Source: Candidatus Zipacnadia bacterium
GTDB taxonomy: Bacteria > Armatimonadota > Zipacnadia > Zipacnadales > Zipacnadaceae
DNA length: 6,156 nucleotides
Direction: 5' to 3'
Assembly: GCA_029821455.1 (NCBI GenBank)
Contig: JALGTI010000216.1
Coordinates: 1 to 6,156 of the forward strand
The stretch's first letter is position 1, and every line of letters starts with the position of its first letter. Below the pieces are notes generated by a model, which had not been told where the DNA came from, searched no databases, and saw nothing but the letters and a program-made list of their open reading frames with translations. A program made the position numbers and the translations under genes. Positions 1 to 5,081 of this stretch are shown here, piece after piece.

Positions 1-391
1 ATAGTCATAGGGCCGCGCCCATTGTTCGTTGTGAATGAATATCAGCACTATGACAGCAGCCAGGGCGACGTACTTGAGGTACTTAAGGTACTTGTCTACG
101 CGTCCGAACCGGGGACCCATGCTACCCTTGGGTTTCCGGATACGACCCAGAGCGTCCTGCACCAACCCCATCGGACAGGCCCAGCCACAAAAGACCCGGC
201 CAGAAAGCAACGCCGATAGGCCAATCAAGCCGATGAACGGCAGTTGCAGGTAACGGCCCGGGCAGTCGGTCAGGGGACAGGACGTGCACGAAACGAAGGG
301 CACTCCGTAAGGGCACCTTAGCCACCCAATCGCCAGCCACTCACCCGTGAAGACGAAAAACGCCACCTGGCTGAGCCGCCGCCGGTTGCAT
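1..391 (-). CDS. Membrane 4Fe-4S binding protein, NapH/Fer4_5 type (5' part; frameshift after start codon; runs off left edge)
   Basis: N-terminal 130 codons of a polyferredoxin-like membrane protein. In the frame from 390 to 1, numbered as if the start were repaired, it shows an N-terminal hydrophobic stretch (VAFFVFTGEWLAIGWL), a Cys cluster C26-x8-C35-x2-C38-x4-C43-P, a second hydrophobic stretch (LPFIGLIGLSALLSG), then FCGWACPMGLVQD with C68 and C72, and a third hydrophobic stretch (YVALAAVIVLIFI). CGWACPxG is the hallmark of membrane ferredoxins such as NapH, NosR and RdxA; the later clusters would lie beyond the edge. Such proteins move electrons across or along the cytoplasmic membrane. 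The start is odd: ATG at 391-389 has an ideal ribosome site (AAGGAGG, 8 nt away) but opens a frame that stops within 16 codons. Dropping one base right after ATG gives M-[N/H]-RRRLSQ and restores the gene. The conserved frame has no NTG upstream near the RBS, and its first internal one is GTG at 366. It sits 1 nt after the stop of the TPR gene, so coupling is likely. The family is clear; the exact partner is unknown. Confidence 0.8.
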
Positions 392-392
392 G

Positions 393-671
393 TTACTGGC
401 CTCCTTTGGCTAGCATTTGTTGAGCCTTGGCTGCCACTGGCGAGTCTGGATAGAGTTCGACTACGCGCTTGAAGTGGTTTCGCGCCGCTTCGGGCCGGCC
501 AGTCTTGAGAAGGCACAGGCCGGCCTTGAACTGGGCCATTGGTTTGAACGGCTTATTCTTCTTCTGAGAAGGGTCAGTGACCGAGAGCACCTTGTGATAC
601 TCCAACAGGCACTGATCATCCTCGAATACCCCGGCCCGAAAGAACTCCTCAGCGACATTGAAACGCTTCTC
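393..671 (-). pseudogene. C-terminal TPR fragment of the ModA-like/TPR protein, in the +1 frame
   Basis: Continuation of the substrate-binding/TPR protein (2520-670) in the +1 frame. Read from GAG at 671, it gives EKRFNVAEEFFRAG and LLEYHKVLSV, then a clear helical repeat (FKAGLCLLKTGRPEAARNHF, followed by KRVVELYPDSPVAAKAQQML), and stops at TAA 395-393. This repeat matches the last one of the preceding frame (RFKAGVCCLAMGKAEAAAMQ), which places both pieces in one protein. It adds 92 residues, for about 708 in all. The tail is TolA/YbgF-style TPR, a protein-binding fold. On its own the piece could start at TTG 605, but no convincing ribosome site precedes that codon, and it would have no signal or anchor. 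I read it as the severed end of one gene, not an independent gene. Confidence 0.75.
400..406 (-). promoter_or_regulatory. Ribosome binding site for the 4Fe-4S gene
   Basis: AAGGAGG on the minus strand, 8 nt upstream of the ATG at 391. It lies inside the last codons of the TPR fragment, whose TAA (395-393) is 1 nt before that ATG. It argues that ATG 391 is the true start even though the base after it throws the reading frame off. Confidence 0.7.
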
Positions 672-2520
672 AGTGGGCCTGACACATCTGCCACTGCATT
701 GCCGCTGCTTCGGCTTTGCCCATGGCCAGACAGCATACTCCCGCTTTGAAGCGGGCCTCCGGGAGCATCTTGCCCGGCTTCTTGTAGATGCCCTGGGAGA
801 TCTTCACCATCTCCTTCAGCGCGTACAGCGGCATGTGATGCTCGAACAACGCCATCCCGTAGGACATGCCCCGCTGTTGGTCAGTATCGTACGCGTAGGT
901 CCACTCGGGCACGGAAACCGCCGGCGGTGCATCTGACGCAGTGTCCTGAGCGCCGTCAGCCATCTTCAGCGCACGAGCGGCGGCGCGTCCCCATTCATCG
1001 TCAGGCAATTCGGCAGCCAACTGCTGCCACTGGGCGATAGCATCGGTTACATAGCCGCGCAAGTAGTCGCACAGTGCCACCCTGAACCGCGCCGCCGCCA
1101 TATAGCTGCTGGGATAGGAGAGGGTGAGCACCTTCAGGTACTCGCGAGTAGCAGCAACGTACTGACCGGCTGCTAGCGAATCCTCGGCCACTGCAAACCA
1201 GCGGCGGCCGGATTTGCCGGCATAACCCTCCCAGAGGCGCACTCGCTCGGGCGGGAAAGCCGCCAGCCACCGGTGGTGCTCCGCGCTCAGGCTGCGTGTG
1301 TCACCCAGTTCCTTGAGGCCATCCCGCGCCAGTTGTACCCAATGCTCCTCTGGCATCTCTTCAACATCAGGGATGGGCTCGCCGACCTGCAGGATGCCCC
1401 TCTCCCATTCCAGCTTCCCCTTGCGGGGGAATTCCCGCACAAGCCTTTGCCACTCGAGACGGGCCACGTCATCCTTGCCCAGTCCTCGGGCAGCAAGCCC
1501 TGCGTAGTAGCGGGCCCGAGCATCATAATGGCTGGGCCCGAACAGCCCGATTATCTGGAAGCAGCGCCGCAGCGCGCTGCCATAAGCGGCATCGTCATAT
1601 AGCCTCTGAGCCATGTGCATCTGCCAGGCCGGCATATTCTGCGGAATGAACACTTGCAAGAGCGCGCTGTACGCCTGGGCCTGCGGAGAGTCTATTGGTA
1701 GGTAGCCACGCTTGGCGAAGATTGCCTGGCCTTCTTGGCTGATGATACCATCTACGTAGGCATTCGCCAGTTGCGGATTGCTGGTAGTGGACAGCACCCC
1801 ACAACACTGCGGCGGCACCGCACGGCAAGACTTCATCGCATCGTGGTATTTGGGTCCGATTGGTATGACCTCGATCTTGCCCTGTACCTCAGGCCAGGTG
1901 GTCGTGGAACGTGGTACTATTACTGCATCTACACGACCATCTACTACTGGGTCAAGCAACTTACGGCCGCATTTCACCTTCACCACCGAATTGTTGATCC
2001 ATCGCTCGACAAGCCCTGGATAGAACTTGTCCGAGACTGACACCATCAGGTGAGAGATGCACTTGCCCCGTGGTCTCATCGCCAGAGGTGAGTAGGTCAG
2101 TCTCACCCCGGGCTCGCCAAGGTCCTTAATGTCCTGTATCTGGGCCGGATTGCCTTTGGGAGTTGCAATGACAAACGGGTCAACCCCAAAGAACACCGGG
2201 CCTCTGCCGAGCCGCCCGCGCTGGTATAGTACCTTCCATCCCGGCCCACCGCGTCCGACCAAGACATCCACTGGGGCCTCCGGATCTGCCGCCAGTTCCA
2301 GCAGGTACTGGATCGGCGCACCGGTATAGCGCACGCGACAGTTGTATTTCTGCTCAAACCACCTGGAGTAATCGCACAGGCTCTCGTAGTTGCCCCCACA
2401 GGACCATACTATCAGGACCGGCCGCCACGGTGCCCACCACGTCAGCCCTAAGCCTATAAGCACCGCCAACCCTATCAGTATTATGGTCGCATCTATAACT
2501 GCTACCTTGCTCTTGGGCAT
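670..2520 (-). CDS. Membrane-anchored ModA-like substrate-binding protein fused to TPR repeats (5' part, ends at UGA frameshift)
   Basis: 616 codons from ATG 2520. GTG 2532 is an in-frame alternative, but the AGGA just before it is too close to serve it; for the ATG the site is also weak. Residues 6-29 are one hydrophobic segment, an uncleaved anchor or signal. Residues about 36-280 resemble the periplasmic binding fold of molybdate/tungstate-type receptors (ModA-like): WSCGGNYESL, a DVLVGRGGPGW hinge-type segment, DPFVIATPKGNPA, LAMRPRGKC, CGRKLLDPVVDGRVDAVIVP and GQAIFAKRGYLPI. The domain has eight cysteines (41, 49, 61, 154, 184, 232, 239, 240), unusual for this fold. Residues about 305-366, 440-515 and 550-616 are TPR-like helical pairs. 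The reading frame then ends at UGA 672-670 while the repeat continues in the +1 frame to 393. A usual ModA is about 250 residues with no TPR tail. No permease or ATPase is in view, so a transport role is unproven; sensing or cofactor assembly is possible. The fold call is good, the ligand unknown. Confidence 0.8.
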   Translation of the reverse strand: MPKSKVAVIDATIILIGLAVLIGLGLTWWAPWRPVLIVWSCGGNYESLCDYSRWFEQKYNCRVRYTGAPIQYLLELAADPEAPVDVLVGRGGPGWKVLYQRGRLGRGPVFFGVDPFVIATPKGNPAQIQDIKDLGEPGVRLTYSPLAMRPRGKCISHLMVSVSDKFYPGLVERWINNSVVKVKCGRKLLDPVVDGRVDAVIVPRSTTTWPEVQGKIEVIPIGPKYHDAMKSCRAVPPQCCGVLSTTSNPQLANAYVDGIISQEGQAIFAKRGYLPIDSPQAQAYSALLQVFIPQNMPAWQMHMAQRLYDDAAYGSALRRCFQIIGLFGPSHYDARARYYAGLAARGLGKDDVARLEWQRLVREFPRKGKLEWERGILQVGEPIPDVEEMPEEHWVQLARDGLKELGDTRSLSAEHHRWLAAFPPERVRLWEGYAGKSGRRWFAVAEDSLAAGQYVAATREYLKVLTLSYPSSYMAAARFRVALCDYLRGYVTDAIAQWQQLAAELPDDEWGRAAARALKMADGAQDTASDAPPAVSVPEWTYAYDTDQQRGMSYGMALFEHHMPLYALKEMVKISQGIYKKPGKMLPEARFKAGVCCLAMGKAEAAAMQWQMCQAH

Positions 2521-2601
2521 ACTATCACTCACTTCCTACGCACCGGCTTTGTGGGCCACGAGCCTACAGGCTGCAGCAAAGAGTGTGTCAGTCCTTGGGC
2601 G

Positions 2602-2940
2602 TTACTGTGAGCCTGGTAGTTCGCTGGCCCCCTGCACACCATCGCGTGCCCTGTCTACCAGCTCTGACCGTTCACACCGCATTCGCCGGCAGTCACGCCC
2701 GCCCATGGTACCGCACACAACTCCTACACCGCGCCTCGGACACATGCTAAGAGGCTGAGCACTACACTCATTCCCACACTGAGGGCACCTGCCGATAAAC
2801 GAAGCGCCGTCAGGTAACTGCCGCCGGTTCTGGGCTGCAGTGCCCGCTCCGTCTGCCTGGTTGGAACCAAACAAGAGTAGGCCGGCACACAATCCACCCA
2901 GAGCCTTCATCAATCTACCGAAGAAGCGTCTGCGCTCCAT
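2602..2940 (-). CDS. Small Cys-rich protein with Tat-like signal peptide
   Basis: 112 codons. Start chosen at ATG 2940: GGAAGG lies 9 nt upstream, and the N-terminus then reads MERRRFFGRLMKALGG, a twin-arginine-type signal (RRRFF at 3-7, hydrophobic core about 11-25). The in-frame extension upstream to 3000 falls in a duplicated leader whose changes do not look coding. The mature part has a zinc-ribbon-like CPQCGNEC (Cys 52, 55, 59) followed by Cys 67, 76, 84 and 89, seven cysteines in about 40 residues, and a charged C-terminus. Tat exports folded, often metal-loaded proteins, which fits a metal or Fe-S site formed in the cytoplasm; that is inference. It lies 119 nt after the prepilin gene and 81 nt before the ModA-like gene, all in one direction. 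I do not recognise a named family. The mature cysteine region could also be poorly conserved or mis-framed, so existence is more certain than function. Confidence 0.6.
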   Translation of the reverse strand: MERRRFFGRLMKALGGLCAGLLLFGSNQADGAGTAAQNRRQLPDGASFIGRCPQCGNECSAQPLSMCPRRGVGVVCGTMGGRDCRRMRCERSELVDRARDGVQGASELPGSQ

Positions 2941-2988
2941 AATCGCCTGCCTTCCTTCCGTGTCAAGATTTGTATTTTGCATCATTCT
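2938..2988 (-). repeat. Duplicated 51-bp gene leader, copy 1
   Basis: The minus-strand segment running from AGAAT (2988) to the ATG at 2940 aligns without gaps to 3848-3798, with 39 of 51 bases identical; 10 of the 12 differences are transitions. It carries the purine-rich ribosome site and ends in GCGATTATG. The second copy sits upstream of the prepilin gene. Read as protein in the shared frame, most changed codons differ at first or second positions, so conservation is in the RNA or DNA, not in a peptide. Confidence 0.6.
2950..2955 (-). promoter_or_regulatory. Ribosome binding site for the Tat-like Cys-rich protein
   Basis: GGAAGG, partly doubled with the following AAGG, 9 nt before ATG 2940. 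It decides the start in favour of MERRRFF over the longer in-frame form. It lies within the duplicated leader shared with the prepilin gene. Confidence 0.5.
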
Positions 2989-3012
2989 CACCCACTCCAA
3001 AAGGTCGTGCTC

Positions 3013-3031
3013 ATAACCACGCTATAACCAC
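3013..3031. promoter_or_regulatory. Pair of 8-bp direct repeats, possible operator
   Basis: ATAACCAC occurs at 3013-3020 and again at 3024-3031, start to start 11 bp, one helical turn. It lies in the gap between the prepilin gene and the Tat-like gene. Such phasing suits a dimeric regulator on one DNA face, but no regulator gene is in view and two 8-mers can arise by chance. Confidence 0.25.
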
Positions 3032-3059
3032 ATCGCGAAGAGCTCTAACTCCGAGCTTT

Positions 3060-3743
3060 CTACCACGGCGGTGCAGCACGATAGCCGTGAATTGTCTTAC
3101 CGTGCAGGAAGAAGACGCTGCCATCCAGCCGCAGGACGTTCAGTCCCCCACCGCCCTTGGCCCTTGGATTCTTATGAGGGCGATATTTCGACCAGTGGCG
3201 GATGTAGTCGCAGGCAAGCCAACAATCGGCATTGGCACTCTCTGTGAGCTGGCGGGGCTCGAACTTGTAATTACAGCCGAGCCCTCCGTTGGCCTCGGTG
3301 TCGTAATAGAGGAAAGAGAAGTATCTGTAGGTGATATGTCCGGCCGCCCAGTTAGCGTCGGTATCTACCACTGAGTCGGGCTGGCCGGCTGGCGAGCCGG
3401 GCTCGTAGTAGTCTTTCGGCAGCGACGCCCAGGACTCGATAGCCGGCGCGCTCGGGCAGTAGAACATATGCCGGCTCTTCATATACGGCATAACGCCATC
3501 CAGAAGCTGGCCTGGTCGCGGGTGGGGATTGCCGCAAAACGGCTCCACTGGAAAAGCCTCGTCGTAGTCGGATGCATACATGTGCAGCGCCAGGCCAAGC
3601 TGTCTCAAGCGACTCACGCACGCCGTCTGCTTCGCCTTCTCTCTCGCGCGTGAGAACACGGGGAACAGAATCGCTGCCAGGATGGCAATAATCGCTATCA
3701 CCACCAGAAGTTCGATGAGCGTAAAGCCGTTGCTGCGTTTCAT
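3060..3743 (-). CDS. Type IV prepilin-like secreted protein (N-terminal methylation motif, DUF1559-like)
   Basis: 227 codons, complete. From ATG 3743 (GGAGG 7 nt upstream) the leader is the short basic MKRSNG, cut before F7, with the invariant Glu at E11 (mature position 5) and a hydrophobic helix to about residue 28, then LFPVFSRAREKAKQT. This is a prepilin leader processed by a PilD-type peptidase. The body has paired cysteines (C70 and C96; C157, C174 and C178) and a C-terminal LNVLRLDGSVFF, the equivalent of the H-x9-DG motif of the DUF1559 group; here the nearest His is H190 and DG is 207-208, giving H-x16-DG with a Gly-rich insert. These proteins are abundant in Armatimonadota and Planctomycetota; their role, pseudopilus or surface fibre, is not settled. 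ATG 3800 is in frame and also has a good ribosome site in the duplicated leader; it would give a 25-residue leader. It lies in line with both neighbours. Sure of the family, unsure of the exact start. Confidence 0.9.
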   Translation of the reverse strand: MKRSNGFTLIELLVVIAIIAILAAILFPVFSRAREKAKQTACVSRLRQLGLALHMYASDYDEAFPVEPFCGNPHPRPGQLLDGVMPYMKSRHMFYCPSAPAIESWASLPKDYYEPGSPAGQPDSVVDTDANWAAGHITYRYFSFLYYDTEANGGLGCNYKFEPRQLTESANADCWLACDYIRHWSKYRPHKNPRAKGGGGLNVLRLDGSVFFLHGKTIHGYRAAPPW

Positions 3744-3750
3744 CTTACTG

Positions 3751-3755
3751 CCTCC
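3751..3755 (-). promoter_or_regulatory. Ribosome binding site for the prepilin-like gene
   Basis: GGAGG 7 nt before ATG 3743. It supports the canonical short prepilin leader over the in-frame ATG at 3800. Confidence 0.55.
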
Positions 3756-3797
3756 ACTTCTAGGCCGATGGACGTCACTTGCTTCACTTAGATAAGC

Positions 3798-3848
3798 CAT
3801 AATCGCGTGCCTCCCTCCCGTGTTGCGATCTGCACTTCGCGTTATTCT
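3798..3848 (-). repeat. Duplicated 51-bp gene leader, copy 2
   Basis: Second copy of the leader at 2938-2988, between the beta-rich secreted protein gene and the prepilin gene. It contains GGGAGGGAGG about 9 nt before an ATG at 3800 that is in frame with the prepilin. It may therefore supply an alternative, 19-residue longer start for that gene, or be the remnant of a duplicated operon unit. Confidence 0.6.
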
Positions 3849-3882
3849 CTCTCCCCAACAATGTTCCGACTCTTCCGACCAC

Positions 3883-4584
3883 TTAGCGCCCAGGTATTCT
3901 ACGGCGAATGCCAACGACGAAATCGTTGTCGCCGCCGACGTCAAATACTCCGACCTCGATCAGACCGCTCAGCTTTGGGAAACAGAGACGTACACCGGCG
4001 TTCACGCTATCGCGATTATAGTCTGCCAGCAGTATGGCTTTCTGCCTAGGATTGTGCTTCGATAACTCCAGTATCACCTCGGCCCCCAGAAGAGGTCCGG
4101 TCTTAAGATCGTCCGTCCAGAGGCCGCCATGCACCCTGAAGTTAGCCTCCGGAATCGCGTGCGAGGCGACAAGGTAGTATGCGCGGCCAACCTTAGTATC
4201 CTCAAAGATGTCCTCAATGCCCAAGGTGACCGCAGGAGTTTGCCTGTCAGGCTTCACCAACTGGAGCTTCAGTCCGAGGGTACTGACCGAGCTTCCCCGC
4301 TTAGGGTCAATGCGGGTAAAGCGTGCCTCGACGCGGTCCACGACCCCGACCAGCAGGGCGCCCTGCCGCGCCTTGTTCTCTACCTGTCGAGCGGCTAGCT
4401 TGCAGCTACCGGCTGGTGTTGGATATGCGGTAAAGACACGGCACAGGACTGAAGGCATGAATTGCGGCTGCTTGCCCTTGGCACCCGGTTTGTCCTGTGC
4501 CGCCGCTGGCCCGCTCAACGCCATGACCAGCAAACCTGCAACTGCTGCAAGACCCAACAGACGACCCATCCTGGCGTTTCCCAC
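3883..4584 (-). CDS. Secreted beta-rich protein, YjbH-like outer-membrane type
   Basis: 233 codons from GTG 4584, chosen because AGGAGG lies 9 nt upstream; the in-frame ATG at 4569 is too far from it. Residues 1-29 are a Sec signal peptide (hydrophobic LLGLAAVAGLLVMALSG, cleavage likely after PAAA at 29). The mature part is made of short alternating strands: LGLKLQLVK, AVTLGIEDIF, AYYLVASHAI, FRVHGGLW, AEVILELS, KAILLADYNRDSVNAGVRLC, LIEVGVFDVGG and FVVGIRRR at the end. The DYN...NAG segment and the GIEDIF and VVASH-like strands recall YjbH-type outer-membrane barrel repeats, in which an acidic-Tyr segment is followed by NxG. At about 204 mature residues it is much shorter than YjbH, so it may be a small barrel or one module of the family. 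It is the first gene of the minus-strand run, following a leader with two inverted repeats. Secretion is secure, the family tentative. Confidence 0.65.
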   Translation of the reverse strand: MGNARMGRLLGLAAVAGLLVMALSGPAAAQDKPGAKGKQPQFMPSVLCRVFTAYPTPAGSCKLAARQVENKARQGALLVGVVDRVEARFTRIDPKRGSSVSTLGLKLQLVKPDRQTPAVTLGIEDIFEDTKVGRAYYLVASHAIPEANFRVHGGLWTDDLKTGPLLGAEVILELSKHNPRQKAILLADYNRDSVNAGVRLCFPKLSGLIEVGVFDVGGDNDFVVGIRRRIPGR

Positions 4585-4593
4585 TTGTCTCGA

Positions 4594-4599
4594 CCTCCT
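4594..4599 (-). promoter_or_regulatory. Ribosome binding site fixing the GTG start at 4584
   Basis: AGGAGG 9 nt upstream of GTG 4584. The next in-frame ATG (4569) would be 24 nt away, so GTG is preferred. Confidence 0.6.
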
Positions 4600-4601
4600 A
4601 T

Positions 4602-4638
4602 GCTCCGCAGAATATTCCGCTCTTGGCTTTTGCGGAGC
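4602..4638 (-). promoter_or_regulatory. Leader hairpin just upstream of the ribosome site
   Basis: On the minus-strand transcript GCTCCGCA (4638-4631) can pair with TGCGGAGC (4609-4602), an 8-bp perfect stem with a 21-nt loop. The 3' arm ends only 2 nt before AGGAGG. The 5' arm can also pair with GCGGA inside the loop (4620-4616), giving two mutually exclusive folds. This could gate translation of the secreted protein gene; no ligand is suggested. Confidence 0.4.
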
Positions 4639-4647
4639 GCTTGTGTG

Positions 4648-4672
4648 TGCTCAGCAATTGACGTGCTGAGCA
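4648..4672. promoter_or_regulatory. Perfect 8-bp inverted repeat, operator or leader hairpin
   Basis: TGCTCAGC at 4648-4655 and GCTGAGCA at 4665-4672, separated by 9 nt. No T-run follows on either strand, so it is not a classic terminator. It lies 9 bp beyond the leader hairpin, upstream of the minus-strand gene run. It may be a dimer-binding operator or a second leader hairpin. Confidence 0.4.
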
Positions 4673-4716
4673 AATCTGAGTTGCGCCCGGCTCTAACTGT
4701 CATTTTCAGGCTACAC

Positions 4717-4759
4717 CCGAAATCGTACGAAAAACGTAAGAAAGAGGGACGATTTTCGG
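4717..4759. repeat. Imperfect inverted repeat in divergent intergenic region
   Basis: CCGAAATCGT (4717-4726) faces ACGATTTTCGG (4749-4759): ten pairs with one bulged T, 22-nt loop. It lies between the two divergent transcription units. No function can be assigned. Confidence 0.3.
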
Positions 4760-4852
4760 AGCACGGATAGTGCTGGTGCATAGAAGCACGCCACGGAGCA
4801 CAGCGAGAGATAGCGGGGTGTGCGAGGCTGCGAACCTAGCCATAGCGACCCC

Positions 4853-4905
4853 GTGGCAATGCCATTCCGGAAGCAATCTCGAGTCTCTCCCTCGGGGATT
4901 GCCAC
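4853..4905. repeat. Inverted repeat upstream of the plus-strand promoter
   Basis: GTGGCAAT (4853-4860) and ATTGCCAC (4898-4905) are exact reverse complements, 37 nt apart, enclosing the palindrome TTCCGGAA (4865-4872). The right arm ends 20 bp before the -35 box at 4926, a position suited to activator binding. The rest of the 4585-5081 gap holds no convincing coding sequence. Confidence 0.3.
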
Positions 4906-4925
4906 TCATCAGCTCCTGACCATGC

Positions 4926-4954
4926 TTGACATTCGGCCCCGGCGTTGGTAAACT
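4926..4954 (+). promoter_or_regulatory. Sigma70-type promoter for the Ig-like surface protein gene
   Basis: A perfect TTGACA at 4926-4931, a 17-nt spacer, and TAAACT at 4949-4954 (4 of 6 matches to TATAAT, including the first two and the last base). Transcription would start near 4961, leaving an untranslated leader of about 120 nt before ATG 5082. It is the strongest promoter match I noticed. Confidence 0.6.
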
Positions 4955-5064
4955 CACAGCAGCTAGCCATCTTGTCCACGTTTCATCAACGGCTGTGATG
5001 CCACTCGGTAGGCGTGGTCAAGACAGCGTGTGCTCTATACGTATCGGACCTCACCTCAGTCACC

Positions 5065-5072
5065 GGGAGGGG
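5065..5072 (+). promoter_or_regulatory. Ribosome binding site for the Ig-like surface protein
   Basis: GGGAGGGG 9 nt before ATG 5082. It sets the start there, giving a signal-peptide N-terminus, over the in-frame upstream codon at 4926, which lies inside the promoter. Confidence 0.65.
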
Positions 5073-5081
5073 CGCGTTACT

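Noticed and set aside
122..340. 72-codon minus-strand open frame in the 4Fe-4S region
   Set aside because: It is an off-frame shadow; the other minus frame carries the Cys clusters and membrane segments.
603..605. Independent small TPR gene starting at TTG 605
   Set aside because: No ribosome site, and the same frame continues upstream with natural TPR sequence to the point where the longer gene stops.
670..672. UGA reassigned to an amino acid
   Set aside because: In both UGA cases the following coding sequence is in the +1 frame, so reading UGA as sense would not restore the protein.
461..736. Minus-strand open frame spanning the TPR frameshift
   Set aside because: Arg/Ser-rich composition typical of an off-frame reading; the two flanking TPR frames explain the region.
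417..749. 110-codon plus-strand open frame opposite the TPR gene
   Set aside because: Lies antisense to clear TPR coding sequence, has no ribosome site, and its protein shows no domain or signal.
1273..2040. Several plus-strand open frames antisense to the ModA-like domain
   Set aside because: No start signals and low-complexity content, against a convincing protein on the other strand.
2961..2967. TTGACA-like box in leader copy 1 as a -35 element
   Set aside because: The box is changed in copy 2, and its -10 position would overlap the start codon, so it does not fit a gene with a good ribosome site.
3032..3059. Possible terminator after the prepilin gene (AGCTC...GAGCT on the minus strand)
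   Set aside because: Only a 5-bp stem with no following T-run; too weak to call.
4462..4957. Small open frames on both strands in the divergent intergenic region
   Set aside because: No ribosome sites, no recognisable motifs, and overlap with repeats and the promoter.
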